The translations under genes and the position numbers were made by a program. Positions 35,143 through 44,086 of a stretch of 64,000 nt of DNA are shown here, in pieces. The stretch's first letter is position 1. Each line of letters starts with the position of its first letter. This DNA is from Sphingomonas sp. CBMAI 2297. GTDB lineage: Bacteria; Pseudomonadota; Alphaproteobacteria; Sphingomonadales; Sphingomonadaceae. The notes beneath the pieces are model-generated. The model worked only from the letters and a program-made list of their open reading frames with translations. It did not search any database and was not told the DNA's origin. The stretch spans positions 186,001 to 250,000 of the forward strand of contig NZ_JAPDIR010000001.1 of assembly GCF_029870595.1 (NCBI RefSeq), in the 5' to 3' direction.

Positions 35143-37626
35143 TTGGCGAGCAGCGCCGCACCTCTGTTCGACACGCGGACGATCGCTGATCGGTGGATCG
35201 CGGATTATTGCGCGGCCGCCAGCGCGGGCGACATGCTCCGTGCCCGAGCCGCGGAAGACGCCGCCTGGCCGGCGGTGTTCGAAGAGCTGGCCGGGCTTGC
35301 GGGCGCGAATCTCGAAGGCGCGCGCGAGCGGGCGCGCCGCCATGCCGAGGATATCGGCACCGGCTTCCGCATCGCCGGCGAAGGCGAGGAACGCCCCTGG
35401 CCGCTCTCTCCGGTGCCGCTGCTGATTCCGGAGGCCGAATGGCAGGGCATCGCCGCCGGCATCGTCCAGCGCGCCGAGGTGATGGAACGGGTGCTCGCCG
35501 ATCTCTATGGCGAGGCGCGGCTGGTCGCCGACGGGCATGTGCCGGCGGCGCTCGTCACCGGCAGCCCCTTCTTCCTGCGCCCGCTCGCCAATCTCGTGCC
35601 GCCGGGCGGCTGCCATCTCCAGGCGGTGGCGATCGACCTGGGCCGCGGCCCGGACGGCGCCTGGCGCGTGCTCGCCGATCATCTGCGCGCGCCGGCCGGG
35701 GCCGGCTATGCGCTCGAGAACCGGCTGGCGATGGCGCAGACGCTGGACGGGCTCCAGACCCGGCTGAACATCGCCCGGCACGCGCCCTTCTTCGCTGCCT
35801 TTCGCGAGGGCCTGGCCGCGCGCTGCCGGCGCGCCGAGCCCCGCATCGCGCTGCTCACGCCCGGCCGGCTCGATCCCAGCTATGCCGAGCAGGCGCATCT
35901 CGCCCGCTATCTCGGCTGGCTGCTGGTCGAGGGCGGCGACCTCGCGGTGCTCGACGACCGGCTCTATGTCCGCACCATCGCCGGGCTGAAGCGGGTGGAC
36001 GCGCTGTGGCGCCGGCTCGATCCGCGCCTGCTCGATCCGCTGGCGCTCGACAGCCATTCGACGGTCGGCGTGCCCGGGCTGGTCGATGCCATGGCCGCGG
36101 GCAATGTCGTGATCGCCAACGCGCCGGGCGCCGGGCTGCTCGAGGCGCCGGCCTTCGCCGCCTTCCTGCCGCGGCTCGCCGAGCTGCTGACCGGAGAGCC
36201 GCTGCGGCTGACCGGCATCGCCACCTGGTGGTGCGGCGAGGACAGGGGGCGCGAACATGTCGAGGCGGCGCTCGATGCGCTGCTCGTCGCGCCGGCCTTC
36301 GGCGTCGCGCCGCTCGGCCTGCCCGAGGGGAAGCCGGTGCTGGGTTCGGCGCTTCAGGGCGAGGCGCGCGCCGGGTTGCTCGCCGACATGGCGCGCCGGC
36401 CGCAGGACTATGTTGGGCAGGAGGTCTTGCATCTCTCGACCATGCCGGTGGTGGCCGAGGGCCGGCTCGCCGCGCGCCCGTTCACGCTGCGCGTGTTCGC
36501 CGCGCGCGGGGCGGATGGCGCCTGGACGGTGCTTCCCGGCGGGTTCGCGCGGATCGGGGAGCATGCCGATGCCCGGGCCGCGGTGATGGGCGAGGGCATG
36601 TGGTCGGCGGACGTCTGCGTCCATGGTTCCGATCCCGTCGAACCGGTCTCGCTGCTGCCCTCGGGCGATTCGACCCGGCTGCGGCGCAACCCGGGCACGC
36701 TTCCCAGCCGGGTCGCCGACAATCTGTTCTGGCTCGGCCGCTACCTGGAGCGGGGCGAGGCGCAGCTCGGCGTGATCCGGGTGCTGCTCGGCAACTCGAT
36801 CAGCGCCGACACCGGCGCCGCCCTCGCCGCGGACACGGTGGGCCGGCTCGCCGACATCCTCGTCGCGGGCAATGCGGCGCCGGCGCCCCGGGCGCTCCGC
36901 CGGGCCGACCTGACCGAGCTTGCCCGCGCGGCGCTCGAGGAGGGCGGGGGCTGGTACAGCGTCGCCGCGATCAACGCCCAGGCACGGATGATCGGCGCCG
37001 TCTCGCGCGATCGGCTGGCGGCGGACATGGCGCGGCTGCTCGACGCGCCCTTTCCGGCGCGCGGGGGGCTGCTCGACAGGGCGGGCTCGCTCCAGCGGCG
37101 CTATTCGGCGCTGGCCGGGCTTGCCGCCGAGCATATGGCGCGCACCGACGCCTGGCGCTTCCACGACCTGGGCCGGCGGATCGAGCGGGCGCTGGCGACG
37201 CTGCGCTTCCTGCGCGCCTTTGGCCGGACGGACGCGACCGGCGACGATCTCGGCACCCTGCTCGACCTGGCCGACAGCCAGATCAGCTATCGCCAGCGCT
37301 ATCTGACCGGAATCGCCCGCGTGCCGGTGCTCGATCTGGTCACGCTCGATCCGGGCAATCCGCGCGGCATCGCCTATCAGGCAGCGGCGATCTCGGGCCA
37401 TCTGAACGCGCTGCCGGTGCTCTCGGACGACGGGCTGGCCGAGCCGCAGCAGGAGCAGGCGCGCGCGCTGGCGGCGATCCTGGTGACCACGCAGGCGGCG
37501 CGGATCGACGACGCGCTGCTCGCCGGGCTGGAGCTGCGCCTCGCCCAGCTCTCCGATGCGATCGCCCGGCGCTATTTCCTGCAGGGGGCGGAGCCGCTGC
37601 GCGCCGCCGGGCTGGTCCTCGCCTGA
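35143..37626 (+). CDS. Fused circularly permuted ATP-grasp and Alpha-E domain protein
   Basis: This 827-residue protein joins two domains. Residues about 1-505 match the circularly permuted ATP-grasp type 2 proteins (YGEARLVADGHVPAALV, HLQAVAIDLGRGPDGAWRVL, LTPGRLDPSYAEQAHLARYLG). Residues about 515-820 match the Alpha-E domain (NLFWLGRYLERGEAQLGVIRVLL, RIERALATLRFLRAF). In many genomes these are separate genes. The pair is thought to ligate amino acids or peptides, but no product is known. TTG at 35143 is the likely start, after GGGGACGAAGC. It overlaps the transglutaminase gene by one base (TGATG). Confidence 0.9.
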   Translation: MASSAAPLFDTRTIADRWIADYCAAASAGDMLRARAAEDAAWPAVFEELAGLAGANLEGARERARRHAEDIGTGFRIAGEGEERPWPLSPVPLLIPEAEWQGIAAGIVQRAEVMERVLADLYGEARLVADGHVPAALVTGSPFFLRPLANLVPPGGCHLQAVAIDLGRGPDGAWRVLADHLRAPAGAGYALENRLAMAQTLDGLQTRLNIARHAPFFAAFREGLAARCRRAEPRIALLTPGRLDPSYAEQAHLARYLGWLLVEGGDLAVLDDRLYVRTIAGLKRVDALWRRLDPRLLDPLALDSHSTVGVPGLVDAMAAGNVVIANAPGAGLLEAPAFAAFLPRLAELLTGEPLRLTGIATWWCGEDRGREHVEAALDALLVAPAFGVAPLGLPEGKPVLGSALQGEARAGLLADMARRPQDYVGQEVLHLSTMPVVAEGRLAARPFTLRVFAARGADGAWTVLPGGFARIGEHADARAAVMGEGMWSADVCVHGSDPVEPVSLLPSGDSTRLRRNPGTLPSRVADNLFWLGRYLERGEAQLGVIRVLLGNSISADTGAALAADTVGRLADILVAGNAAPAPRALRRADLTELARAALEEGGGWYSVAAINAQARMIGAVSRDRLAADMARLLDAPFPARGGLLDRAGSLQRRYSALAGLAAEHMARTDAWRFHDLGRRIERALATLRFLRAFGRTDATGDDLGTLLDLADSQISYRQRYLTGIARVPVLDLVTLDPGNPRGIAYQAAAISGHLNALPVLSDDGLAEPQQEQARALAAILVTTQAARIDDALLAGLELRLAQLSDAIARRYFLQGAEPLRAAGLVLA

Positions 37627-38516
37627 TGCTCTACCGCATCCGCCATGTGACGCGGTTCGACTATGCCCAGCCGGCGGCGTTCGCGCGTTGCAACCTGCGG
37701 CTGAAGCCGATCGCCTGGTCGGGCCAGCAGGTGCTCGACTATGCCCTGTCGGTGGAGCCGGGCGGGCGCGCCTTTCCGGCGCGGGCGGAGGCGGGGCTCG
37801 CCAATGTCGTGCGGCTGGTGCTCGAGGCGCCGACCCGCACGCTGACGATCGAGAGCAGCGCGCGCATCCGGGTCGACCGGCCGATCCCGGTGCCGTCGCC
37901 GGGCGACCGCACGCTCGCCGAGATCGCCCGGCTGGCGCGGGGAAGCCGCGACGCCTCGCCGGCGGGCCCGGCCGCCTATCTCTTCCCCTCGCCGCAGATC
38001 CCGCTGGACGCGGCGATCGCCACGTGGTGCGCGTCCGACCTGGCGCCCGATCGGGGCGTGCTCGACGCCGCCCATGCGCTTGCCGTCCGGATCCAGCGCA
38101 GCTTCGATTTCGATCCCAGCGCCACGCTGGTCGACACGCCGCCGCGCGCCGCCTTCGACAAGCGGCGGGGCGTCTGCCAGGATTTCGCGCAGATCATGAT
38201 CTCGGGCCTGCGCGCCGCCGGCCTGCCCGCCGCCTATGCCTCCGGATATCTCCGCACGCTGCCGCCGCCGGGCCGGCCCCGGCTGGTCGGGGCGGATGCG
38301 ACTCATGCCTGGGTGCTGGTCTGGGCCGGGCCCGAGCCGGGCTGGGTCGGCATCGACCCCACCAACGGCATCTGGATGGCCGAGGACCATGTCGTGGTCG
38401 CGATCGGCCGCGACTATGCCGAGATCGCGCCGATCGACGGCATCGTCCTGGGGGCGGGCGCTCAGGACATGCACGTGTCGGTGGATGTCGAGCCGCTGGA
38501 GGAGACGGCGGCATAG
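37626..38516 (+). CDS. Transglutaminase-like protease partner of the ATP-grasp/Alpha-E protein
   Basis: This 296-residue protein has an N-terminal beta-rich domain (MLYRIRHVTRFDYAQPA) and a transglutaminase-core domain. Its triad is the Cys of RGVCQDFAQ, the His of THAWVLVW and the Asp of GIDPTNG. With the Alpha-E/ATP-grasp protein it forms the standard gene pair predicted to make or trim a peptide modification. It lacks a signal peptide and so is probably cytoplasmic. The TGATG overlap means the two proteins are made together. Confidence 0.93.
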   Translation: MLYRIRHVTRFDYAQPAAFARCNLRLKPIAWSGQQVLDYALSVEPGGRAFPARAEAGLANVVRLVLEAPTRTLTIESSARIRVDRPIPVPSPGDRTLAEIARLARGSRDASPAGPAAYLFPSPQIPLDAAIATWCASDLAPDRGVLDAAHALAVRIQRSFDFDPSATLVDTPPRAAFDKRRGVCQDFAQIMISGLRAAGLPAAYASGYLRTLPPPGRPRLVGADATHAWVLVWAGPEPGWVGIDPTNGIWMAEDHVVVAIGRDYAEIAPIDGIVLGAGAQDMHVSVDVEPLEETAA

Positions 38517-38602
38517 GCATTTGTTCCGGGCGGGGAGTTTGTCCCCGGCCCTTGCGTTAGCCGGCGGACACGCCGAAATACGGCGCGTTCGAAGGGGTTT
38601 TG

Positions 38603-39562
38603 ATGGCAGCTGATCCGTATTCCGTCCTGAACGTGGCGCGTGGCGCGAGCGAGGCCGATATCAAGAAGGCCTATCGCAAGCTCGCCAAGGAGCTGCATCC
38701 GGACCGCAACAAGGACAATCCCAAGGCGGCGGAGAAGTTCAGCCAGGTCACCCAGGCCTATGACCTGCTGACCGACAAGGACAAGCGCGCCCGCTTCGAT
38801 CGCGGCGAGATCGATGGCGACGGCAACCCCGTGAACCCGTTCGGCGGCTTCGGCTCGGGCATGGGCAGCGGCGGCCAGGGCGGCTTCCGCGCCGATTTCG
38901 GCGGCGGCGGCGGCGGCGAGGCGGGCGGCTTCGGCGACATATTCGAGGGGCTGTTCGGCGGCATGGGCGCGCGGCGCGGCGGCGGCGGTTTCTCCGGCGG
39001 CTTCGGCGATTTCGGCCGCCGGGCCGCGCCCAAGGGCGCGAACATCGCCTATCGCCTGGCGGTGAGCTTCGAGGATGCGGCCAGGCTGGCGGCGCAGCGC
39101 ATCACGCTGCGCGACGGCAAGACGATCGACCTCAAGCTCCCCGCCGGGCTCGAATCCGGCACCCAGATGCGCCTTGCCGGCAAGGGCGAGGAAGGGCCGG
39201 GCGGCGCGGGCGACGCGATCGTGACGATCGAGATCCAGCCGCACCGCTTCTTCCAGCGCGAGGGCGACGATATCCGGCTGGACCTGCCGGTCACTCTGTC
39301 CGAGGCCGTGCTCGGCGCCGAAGTGCGCGTGCCGACGCCGGACGGCCCGGTGATGCTCAAGGTGCCCAAGGGCTCCTCCTCGGGCAAGACGCTGCGCCTC
39401 AAGGGCCGCGGCTTCCACAAAAAGGCCGCGGGTTCCGCGGGCGGGCGGGGCGACCTGCTCGTCACGCTGATGGTCGAGCTGCCGGTGGACGACGATGCGC
39501 TGATCGCGTTCGCCAGGGGCTGGAGCGACAAGGGGAACCCGCGTGGCCGCATGGGCGTCTAA
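38603..39562 (+). CDS. DnaJ-family co-chaperone without zinc finger (CbpA-like)
   Basis: This 319-residue protein has a J domain at residues 3-68 ([16 protein letters not shown] with the HPD motif), a Gly/Phe-rich linker at about 76-135 and the two C-terminal beta domains ([51 protein letters not shown]). The cysteine zinc-finger of DnaJ is absent, so it is of the CbpA/DjlA2 type. It activates Hsp70 ATPase and holds clients. ATG 38603 is used; the TTG just before is less likely. Confidence 0.93.
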   Translation: MAADPYSVLNVARGASEADIKKAYRKLAKELHPDRNKDNPKAAEKFSQVTQAYDLLTDKDKRARFDRGEIDGDGNPVNPFGGFGSGMGSGGQGGFRADFGGGGGGEAGGFGDIFEGLFGGMGARRGGGGFSGGFGDFGRRAAPKGANIAYRLAVSFEDAARLAAQRITLRDGKTIDLKLPAGLESGTQMRLAGKGEEGPGGAGDAIVTIEIQPHRFFQREGDDIRLDLPVTLSEAVLGAEVRVPTPDGPVMLKVPKGSSSGKTLRLKGRGFHKKAAGSAGGRGDLLVTLMVELPVDDDALIAFARGWSDKGNPRGRMGV

Positions 39563-39568
39563 CACCTT

Positions 39569-40519
39569 GTGACAACAGGGGAAGATTCGGGCGACGCGAA
39601 AGCGGGGCCGGGGCTTTGGTCCCGCATCCTCGGCTTGCTCGCCCGTATCGGCCTGGGCCCGCGCTTCTGGCACGTGGTGAAGCGCGTGCTGGTCGGCACC
39701 TTCGCCGACGGATTCACCTATGCCGGCAACCTGGCCTATCTCAGCCTGGTCACGCTCTTCCCCTTCTTCATCGTCGCCGCCGCGATCGCGCAGCTGATCG
39801 GCCGCAGCTCCGAGGGCATCCATACGCTGGAGGCATTCCTGCATACCGTGCCGCCCGACGTGGCCGAGTTGCTGCGCAAGCCGGTGTCGGACGTGCTGAT
39901 GGCGCGGACGGGCAACCTGTTGTGGTTCGGCGCGATCGTCGGCCTGTGGACGGTGGCCGGCTTCATCGAGACGATCCGCGGCATCTTGCGCCAGGCCTAT
40001 GGGGTCCGCTCGGGCACGCCCTTCTGGCAATATCGGCTGGGGGCGATCGGGATGATCATCGCCTCGGTGATCATCACCATGGCGGCGTTCAGCTTCCAGG
40101 TGATCCTGACCGGCGTCGAGCAGTTCCTCTACAACATCTTCCCCTGGGCGTCCGAGGCGCAGCGCATCGTCTCGCTGAGCAAGATCGCGCCCGCCATCGC
40201 GCTGTTCGGCGCGCTCTACATCCTGTTCTACTCGCTCACCCCCGGCCGCTACCGGAAGAGCAAATGCCCCAAATGGCCGGGCGCGCTGTTCACCGCGGCC
40301 TGGTGGCTGCTGGTCACCGCGCTGCTGCCCAAGATCCTCGGCACGCTCGGCAATTACGACCTGACCTATGGCAGCCTGGCCGGCGTGATGATCGCGCTGA
40401 TCTTCTTCTTTCTCGTCGGACTGGGGCTCGTCGTCGGCGCGGAGTTGAACGCGGCTCTGGCGGAAACGCCCGAGAACGGTCTAGAGGAGCCCAGAGAAAG
40501 GGAGAATACGCCGTCGTGA
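39569..40519 (+). CDS. YihY/BrkB (UPF0761) family inner-membrane protein
   Basis: This 316-residue protein has six transmembrane segments and the family patterns GFTYAGNLAYLSLVTLFPFFIV, LTPGRYRKSKCPKWPGALFTAAWWLL and YGSLAGVMIALIFFFLVGLGLVVGAELNAAL. Older reports called it ribonuclease BN, which is no longer supported; its function is unknown. The GTG start at 39569 lies 7 nt after the DnaJ-like stop, and its own stop overlaps the fabI start (GTGA). Transcription from dnaJ through fabI is therefore likely. Confidence 0.9.
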   Translation: MTTGEDSGDAKAGPGLWSRILGLLARIGLGPRFWHVVKRVLVGTFADGFTYAGNLAYLSLVTLFPFFIVAAAIAQLIGRSSEGIHTLEAFLHTVPPDVAELLRKPVSDVLMARTGNLLWFGAIVGLWTVAGFIETIRGILRQAYGVRSGTPFWQYRLGAIGMIIASVIITMAAFSFQVILTGVEQFLYNIFPWASEAQRIVSLSKIAPAIALFGALYILFYSLTPGRYRKSKCPKWPGALFTAAWWLLVTALLPKILGTLGNYDLTYGSLAGVMIALIFFFLVGLGLVVGAELNAALAETPENGLEEPRERENTPS

Positions 40520-41319
40520 CCGGATTGATGCAGGGCAAGCGCGGGCTGATCATGGGCCTCGCCAATGACAAGAGCCTCGCCTGGGGCATCGCGAAGAAGC
40601 TCAGCGAACAGGGGGCCGAGCTGGCGTTCAGCTATCAGGGCGATGCGCTGCTGAAGCGCGTGAAGCCGCTCGCCGAGCAGCTGGGCTCGGACACGCTGAT
40701 CGATTGCGACGTGTCCGACATGGATGCGCTCGACACGGCGTTCGCCACGCTCAAGGCGAAATGGCCGACGATCGATTTCGTCGTCCATGCGATCGGCTTC
40801 TCCGACAAGTCGCAGCTGCGCGGCAAGTTCTACGACACCACGCTCGACAATTTCCTGATGACCATGAACATCTCGGCCTATTCCCTGGTTGCGGTGGCCA
40901 AGCGCGCGCGCGAGATGATGCCGGACGGCGGCTCGATCCTGACGCTCACCTATTACGGCGCCGAGAAGGTGATCCCGCATTACAACGTGATGGGCGTGGC
41001 CAAGGCCGCGCTGGAGGCCAGCGTGAAATATCTCGCGGTCGACATGGGCCCGGAGAATATCCGGGTGAACGCGATCTCGGCCGGCCCGATCCAGACCCTG
41101 GCCGCGCGCGGGATCGGCGACTTCAACTATATCCTCAAGTGGAACGAGCTGAACTCGCCGCTCCGCCGCACCGTGACGATCGAGGATGTCGGCGGCGCCG
41201 GGCTCTACATGCTCTCGGACCTGGCGGCCGGCGTCACCGGCGAGATCCACCATGTCGATTCGGGCTATAACGTGATCGGCATGAAGGCCGAGGACGCGCC
41301 GGACATCGCGCTGAGTTGA
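40516..41319 (+). CDS. fabI: Enoyl-[acyl-carrier-protein] reductase (NADH) FabI
   Basis: This 267-residue short-chain reductase reduces trans-2-enoyl-ACP in fatty-acid elongation. It has the FabI glycine block GLANDKSLAWGIA, the catalytic pair Tyr156 and Lys163 (YNVMGVAK), a second Tyr in LTYYGAEK and the loop SAGPIQTLAARGI that closes over the substrate and triclosan. Numbers coincide with E. coli FabI. The start is GTG at 40516, overlapping the YihY-type gene by 4 nt. Confidence 0.96.
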   Translation: MTGLMQGKRGLIMGLANDKSLAWGIAKKLSEQGAELAFSYQGDALLKRVKPLAEQLGSDTLIDCDVSDMDALDTAFATLKAKWPTIDFVVHAIGFSDKSQLRGKFYDTTLDNFLMTMNISAYSLVAVAKRAREMMPDGGSILTLTYYGAEKVIPHYNVMGVAKAALEASVKYLAVDMGPENIRVNAISAGPIQTLAARGIGDFNYILKWNELNSPLRRTVTIEDVGGAGLYMLSDLAAGVTGEIHHVDSGYNVIGMKAEDAPDIALS

Positions 41320-41609
41320 TGACGTTCGGCGCGCTGGCTGCGATCATGGGCCTGGCGGCGGTTGCTGCCGGACTCGTCTATTGGCTGGATCGGCGTGCCT
41401 CGCGCCGCAGCTATCGACCGCCGGCGCAGTCGAGAGCTTCGGCAGGCGCAGTTGCTGCTGAGCTTTGCCGCGGCCAGGGGGATTCCATGCTGGTTCCAGA
41501 CCGATCCCTGGCTTTTTGTCGAAGGTGCCGGGCGTACCTTCCTATGCCTTGGCGCGAGCGCGGCGGCGTATCTGCTCCTGTCTCGCATGCCTTCGCGACT
41601 ATAGCTTGA
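41319..41609 (+). CDS. Hypothetical small membrane protein, possibly frameshifted
   Basis: The ATG at 41319 overlaps the fabI stop and opens a 96-codon frame starting with one clear transmembrane segment (MTFGALAAIMGLAAVAAGLVYWL) and then an Arg/Ser-rich part. After about codon 34 the +1 frame (to 41604) reads more like protein: FAAARGIPCWFQTDPWLFVEG then a second hydrophobic stretch (FLCLGASAAAYLLL). A single frameshift near 41420 would join the two into one two-helix membrane protein. I do not recognise a family. Confidence 0.35.
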   Translation: MTFGALAAIMGLAAVAAGLVYWLDRRASRRSYRPPAQSRASAGAVAAELCRGQGDSMLVPDRSLAFCRRCRAYLPMPWRERGGVSAPVSHAFATIA

Positions 41610-41616
41610 GGTGGCC

Positions 41617-42144
41617 ATGAGCATTGCTATCCGACCCGCGACGGGTGGGGATGTCGCCGCGATCGACGCGCTGCTGCGCCGGGCCTTTCCGGCGGAGGAC
41701 GAGGCCCGGCTGGTCCAGCGGCTGTGCATCGACGGCGACATGGTGCTGACCCTGGTGGCGGACGACGAGGAGACGGGCGCGCTCGCCGGCATGATCGCGT
41801 TCAGCCGGATGGACGTGGCGATCGCCGGCAAGCCGATCGCGGCGGTGGCGCTCGCGCCGCTGGCGGTCGAGGCGGCCTGGCGCAAGCAGGGCGTGGGCGA
41901 GGCGCTGGTGCAGGCCGGGATCGCCCAGCTCGCCGATGCCGGCGGGGTGCTCGCCTTCGTGCTCGGCGATCCGGCCTATTATGGCCGCTTCGGCTTCGCG
42001 GCGGAATGGGCGCGCGGATTTGCCTCGCCCTATGCCGGCGACTATCTGATGGCGCTGCCGCTGCAGGGCGGCGCCATGCCGTGCGGCGTGCGCGGCGCCG
42101 CGACGCATGCACCGGCATTTGCCGCCCTCGGCCAGGATGTTTGA
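41617..42144 (+). CDS. GNAT-family N-acetyltransferase (YhbS-like)
   Basis: This 175-residue protein has the GNAT fold: motif A is VALAPLAVEAAWRKQGVGEALV (acetyl-CoA loop WRKQGVG), followed by FVLGDPAYYGRFGFAAE, which marks the YhbS-type acetyltransferases. The acceptor is unknown. TTGAGGTGG just before the ATG supplies the ribosome-binding site. It overlaps the next small gene by 8 nt and is part of a run leading to aroC. Confidence 0.92.
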   Translation: MSIAIRPATGGDVAAIDALLRRAFPAEDEARLVQRLCIDGDMVLTLVADDEETGALAGMIAFSRMDVAIAGKPIAAVALAPLAVEAAWRKQGVGEALVQAGIAQLADAGGVLAFVLGDPAYYGRFGFAAEWARGFASPYAGDYLMALPLQGGAMPCGVRGAATHAPAFAALGQDV

Positions 42145-42433
42145 GCTGAACGCCAACATCGTCGTCATCGCCTTCGCATTCACCGGGGCGCTGGGCAGCT
42201 TTCTCGATGCGCGACGGTCCGGGACGCCGCTGGTTCCCGCAATACGCGGCGCGGCGGGCATGCTGGTGTCGCTCGGGATCGTCAGCATCCTCTACTGGAT
42301 GGCGCTGAACGCGCTGCGCCTCCCATGGAATTCCCTGGCCGGCTTTGGGCTGGGGCTGGTCTTCGGCTTGGGCGGGGCGTTGGTGCTTCTTTCTTTCAAA
42401 TCCTGGCGACATCGGCGAGGAGGGTGGCGATGA
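42137..42433 (+). CDS. Small hypothetical membrane protein upstream of aroC
   Basis: This 98-residue protein has three hydrophobic segments ([52 protein letters not shown]) and a basic tail ([11 protein letters not shown]). No family is recognised. Its ATG overlaps the acetyltransferase gene by 8 nt, and its stop overlaps the aroC ATG by 4 nt, so it is very likely expressed. Confidence 0.7.
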   Translation: MFELNANIVVIAFAFTGALGSFLDARRSGTPLVPAIRGAAGMLVSLGIVSILYWMALNALRLPWNSLAGFGLGLVFGLGGALVLLSFKSWRHRRGGWR

Positions 42434-43500
42434 GCTTCAACACCTTCGGACGCGTCTTCCGCTTCACCACCTGGGGCGAGAGCCATGGCCCGGCGCTGGG
42501 CGCGGTCGTGGACGGCTGCCCGCCGGGGCTGGCGCTGTCCGAGGGCGATATCCAGCCCTTTCTCGACAAGCGCCGCCCGGGCCAGTCGCGCTTCACCACC
42601 CAGCGCCAGGAGCCGGACCAGGTCCGCATCCTCTCGGGCGTGTTCGAGGGCCGCACCACGGGCACGCCGATCGCGCTCCACATCGACAATGTCGACCAGC
42701 GCTCCAAGGACTATTCGGAAGTCGCCAAGGCCTATCGCCCCGGCCATGCCGATTATGCCTATGACGCCAAATACGGCTTTCGCGACTATCGCGGCGGCGG
42801 GCGCAGCTCGGCGCGCGAGACGGCGGCGCGGGTGGCCGCGGGCGCGGTGGCGCGGCTGGTCATCCCCGAAGTGACGATCCTCGCCTGGGTGGAGGCGATC
42901 GGCGGCGACGCGATCGACTATGCCAATTTCGATGCGGCCGAGATCGGCAACAATCCGTTCTTCTGCCCCGATGCGGAAGCGGCGAAGCGCTGGGAGGCGC
43001 TGGTCGACGGCGCGCGCAAGGCGGGCTCGTCGCTCGGCGCGGTGATCGCCTGCGAGGCGAGCGGGGTGCCCGCCGGCTGGGGCGCGCCGCTCTATGCCAA
43101 GCTCGACAGCGAGCTGGCCGCCGCCTGCATGTCGATCAACGCCGTGAAGGGCGTCGAGATCGGCGACGGCTTCGCGGCGGCGGCGCTCACCGGCGAGCAG
43201 AATGCCGATGCGATGCGCCCGGGCAATGACGGCAGGCCGGTCTTCCTCGCCAACCATGCCGGCGGCATCGCGGGCGGCATCTCGACCGGCCAGCCGGTGC
43301 GCGTGCGGGTGGCGTTCAAGCCGACCAGCTCGATCCTGACGCCGGTGGAGACGGTGACGCGCGAAGGCGATGCGACCGAGATCATGACCAAGGGGCGCCA
43401 TGATCCCTGTGTCGGCATTCGCGGCGTGCCGGTGGTCGAGGCGATGATGGCGCTGGTGCTGGCCGATCAGAAGCTGCTCCACCGCGCCCAGATGGGCTGA
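42430..43500 (+). CDS. aroC: Chorismate synthase AroC
   Basis: This 356-residue FMN-dependent enzyme converts EPSP to chorismate, the last step of the shikimate pathway. The three family signatures are present: [18 protein letters not shown] near the start, [21 protein letters not shown] in the middle and the C-terminal [18 protein letters not shown]. The start ATG overlaps the upstream stop (ATGA). Length matches the family. Confidence 0.98.
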   Translation: MSFNTFGRVFRFTTWGESHGPALGAVVDGCPPGLALSEGDIQPFLDKRRPGQSRFTTQRQEPDQVRILSGVFEGRTTGTPIALHIDNVDQRSKDYSEVAKAYRPGHADYAYDAKYGFRDYRGGGRSSARETAARVAAGAVARLVIPEVTILAWVEAIGGDAIDYANFDAAEIGNNPFFCPDAEAAKRWEALVDGARKAGSSLGAVIACEASGVPAGWGAPLYAKLDSELAAACMSINAVKGVEIGDGFAAAALTGEQNADAMRPGNDGRPVFLANHAGGIAGGISTGQPVRVRVAFKPTSSILTPVETVTREGDATEIMTKGRHDPCVGIRGVPVVEAMMALVLADQKLLHRAQMG

Positions 43501-43692
43501 GCGTCCCAGGCCCGGGGCGTGGCGCGAATCTCCCGTCCCGACGATCTTCGCTTCTTCGGCCCGTCCCTCGTCCGGCTCGGCTCGCTGCCCAGCCGTGCGC
43601 GGGCCGGGGCTGGCCGTAACATCGGGAAACAATCCGGACATGCGGGGCGTCTCGAAGGGTCTTCGGCAAAAACCGAAGGAGGATTGCCCCGT

Positions 43693-43965
43693 ATGTTGCT
43701 CAAGACCCTGATCGGCGCCGCGGCGCTGCTGGCCGCCCCCGCGGCCTTCGCCCAGACCACTTCCCCCACCGATCCGTCCGCGACGCCGCCGACGGAGCAC
43801 CCCGCTCCTGCGCCGGCACCCGATCCGAGCGCCAATCCCCCGGCGCCCGCGCCGGATGCCACCACGGCCACGCCCGCGCCGGATCCGGCTGCCCCAAGCC
43901 ATGACCCGGCGACGTCCGAAGACACGGACAAGCGCGGCAAGAAGGACAGGAAGAAGCCCCATTAA
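43693..43965 (+). CDS. Small secreted Pro/Ala/Asp-rich protein
   Basis: This 90-residue protein has a clear signal peptide (LKTLIGAAALLAAPAAFAQ). A low-complexity mature part is rich in Pro, Ala, Asp and Thr (PAPAPDPSANPPAPAPDATT), with a Lys-rich tail (KRGKKDRKKPH). It may span the envelope or bind cell wall, but no function can be read. AAGGAGG lies about 10 nt before the ATG. Confidence 0.65.
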   Translation: MLLKTLIGAAALLAAPAAFAQTTSPTDPSATPPTEHPAPAPAPDPSANPPAPAPDATTATPAPDPAAPSHDPATSEDTDKRGKKDRKKPH

Positions 43966-43968
43966 GGG

Positions 43969-44017
43969 CTCCTGACGCAGGAGATGCGCTACCCGCCCCG
44001 GCCGGACGGGTAGCGCA
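43969..44017. terminator. Two adjacent hairpins between convergent genes
   Basis: CTCCTG-ACG-CAGGAG (43969-43983) is followed by an 11-bp stem TGCGCTACCCG / CGGGTAGCGCA (43985-44017). They lie between the secreted-protein gene and purA and probably end both transcripts, although no long T-run is present. Confidence 0.5.
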
Positions 44018-44025
44018 TTGCCCGG

Positions 44026-44086
44026 TCAGTCCGCAAAGGGATCGCGGACCAGGCCAGCTCAGTCCGCGAAGGGATCGCGGACCAGG
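44026..44086. repeat. 33-bp-period tandem duplication of the purA 3' end
   Basis: The 28-bp stretch at 44026-44053 matches 44059-44086 with one mismatch. The second copy encodes the last residues of PurA and its stop ([12 protein letters not shown]); the first is an extra copy lying just after the stop. Confidence 0.85.

Noticed and set aside
35193..37625. Upstream extension of the transglutaminase frame
   Set aside because: The frame is open through the ATP-grasp gene but reads as Arg/Gly-rich shadow until 37626, where the real ATG overlaps the previous stop.
39569..40519. YihY-family gene as ribonuclease BN
   Set aside because: That naming is historical and not supported; the protein is a polytopic membrane protein of unknown function.
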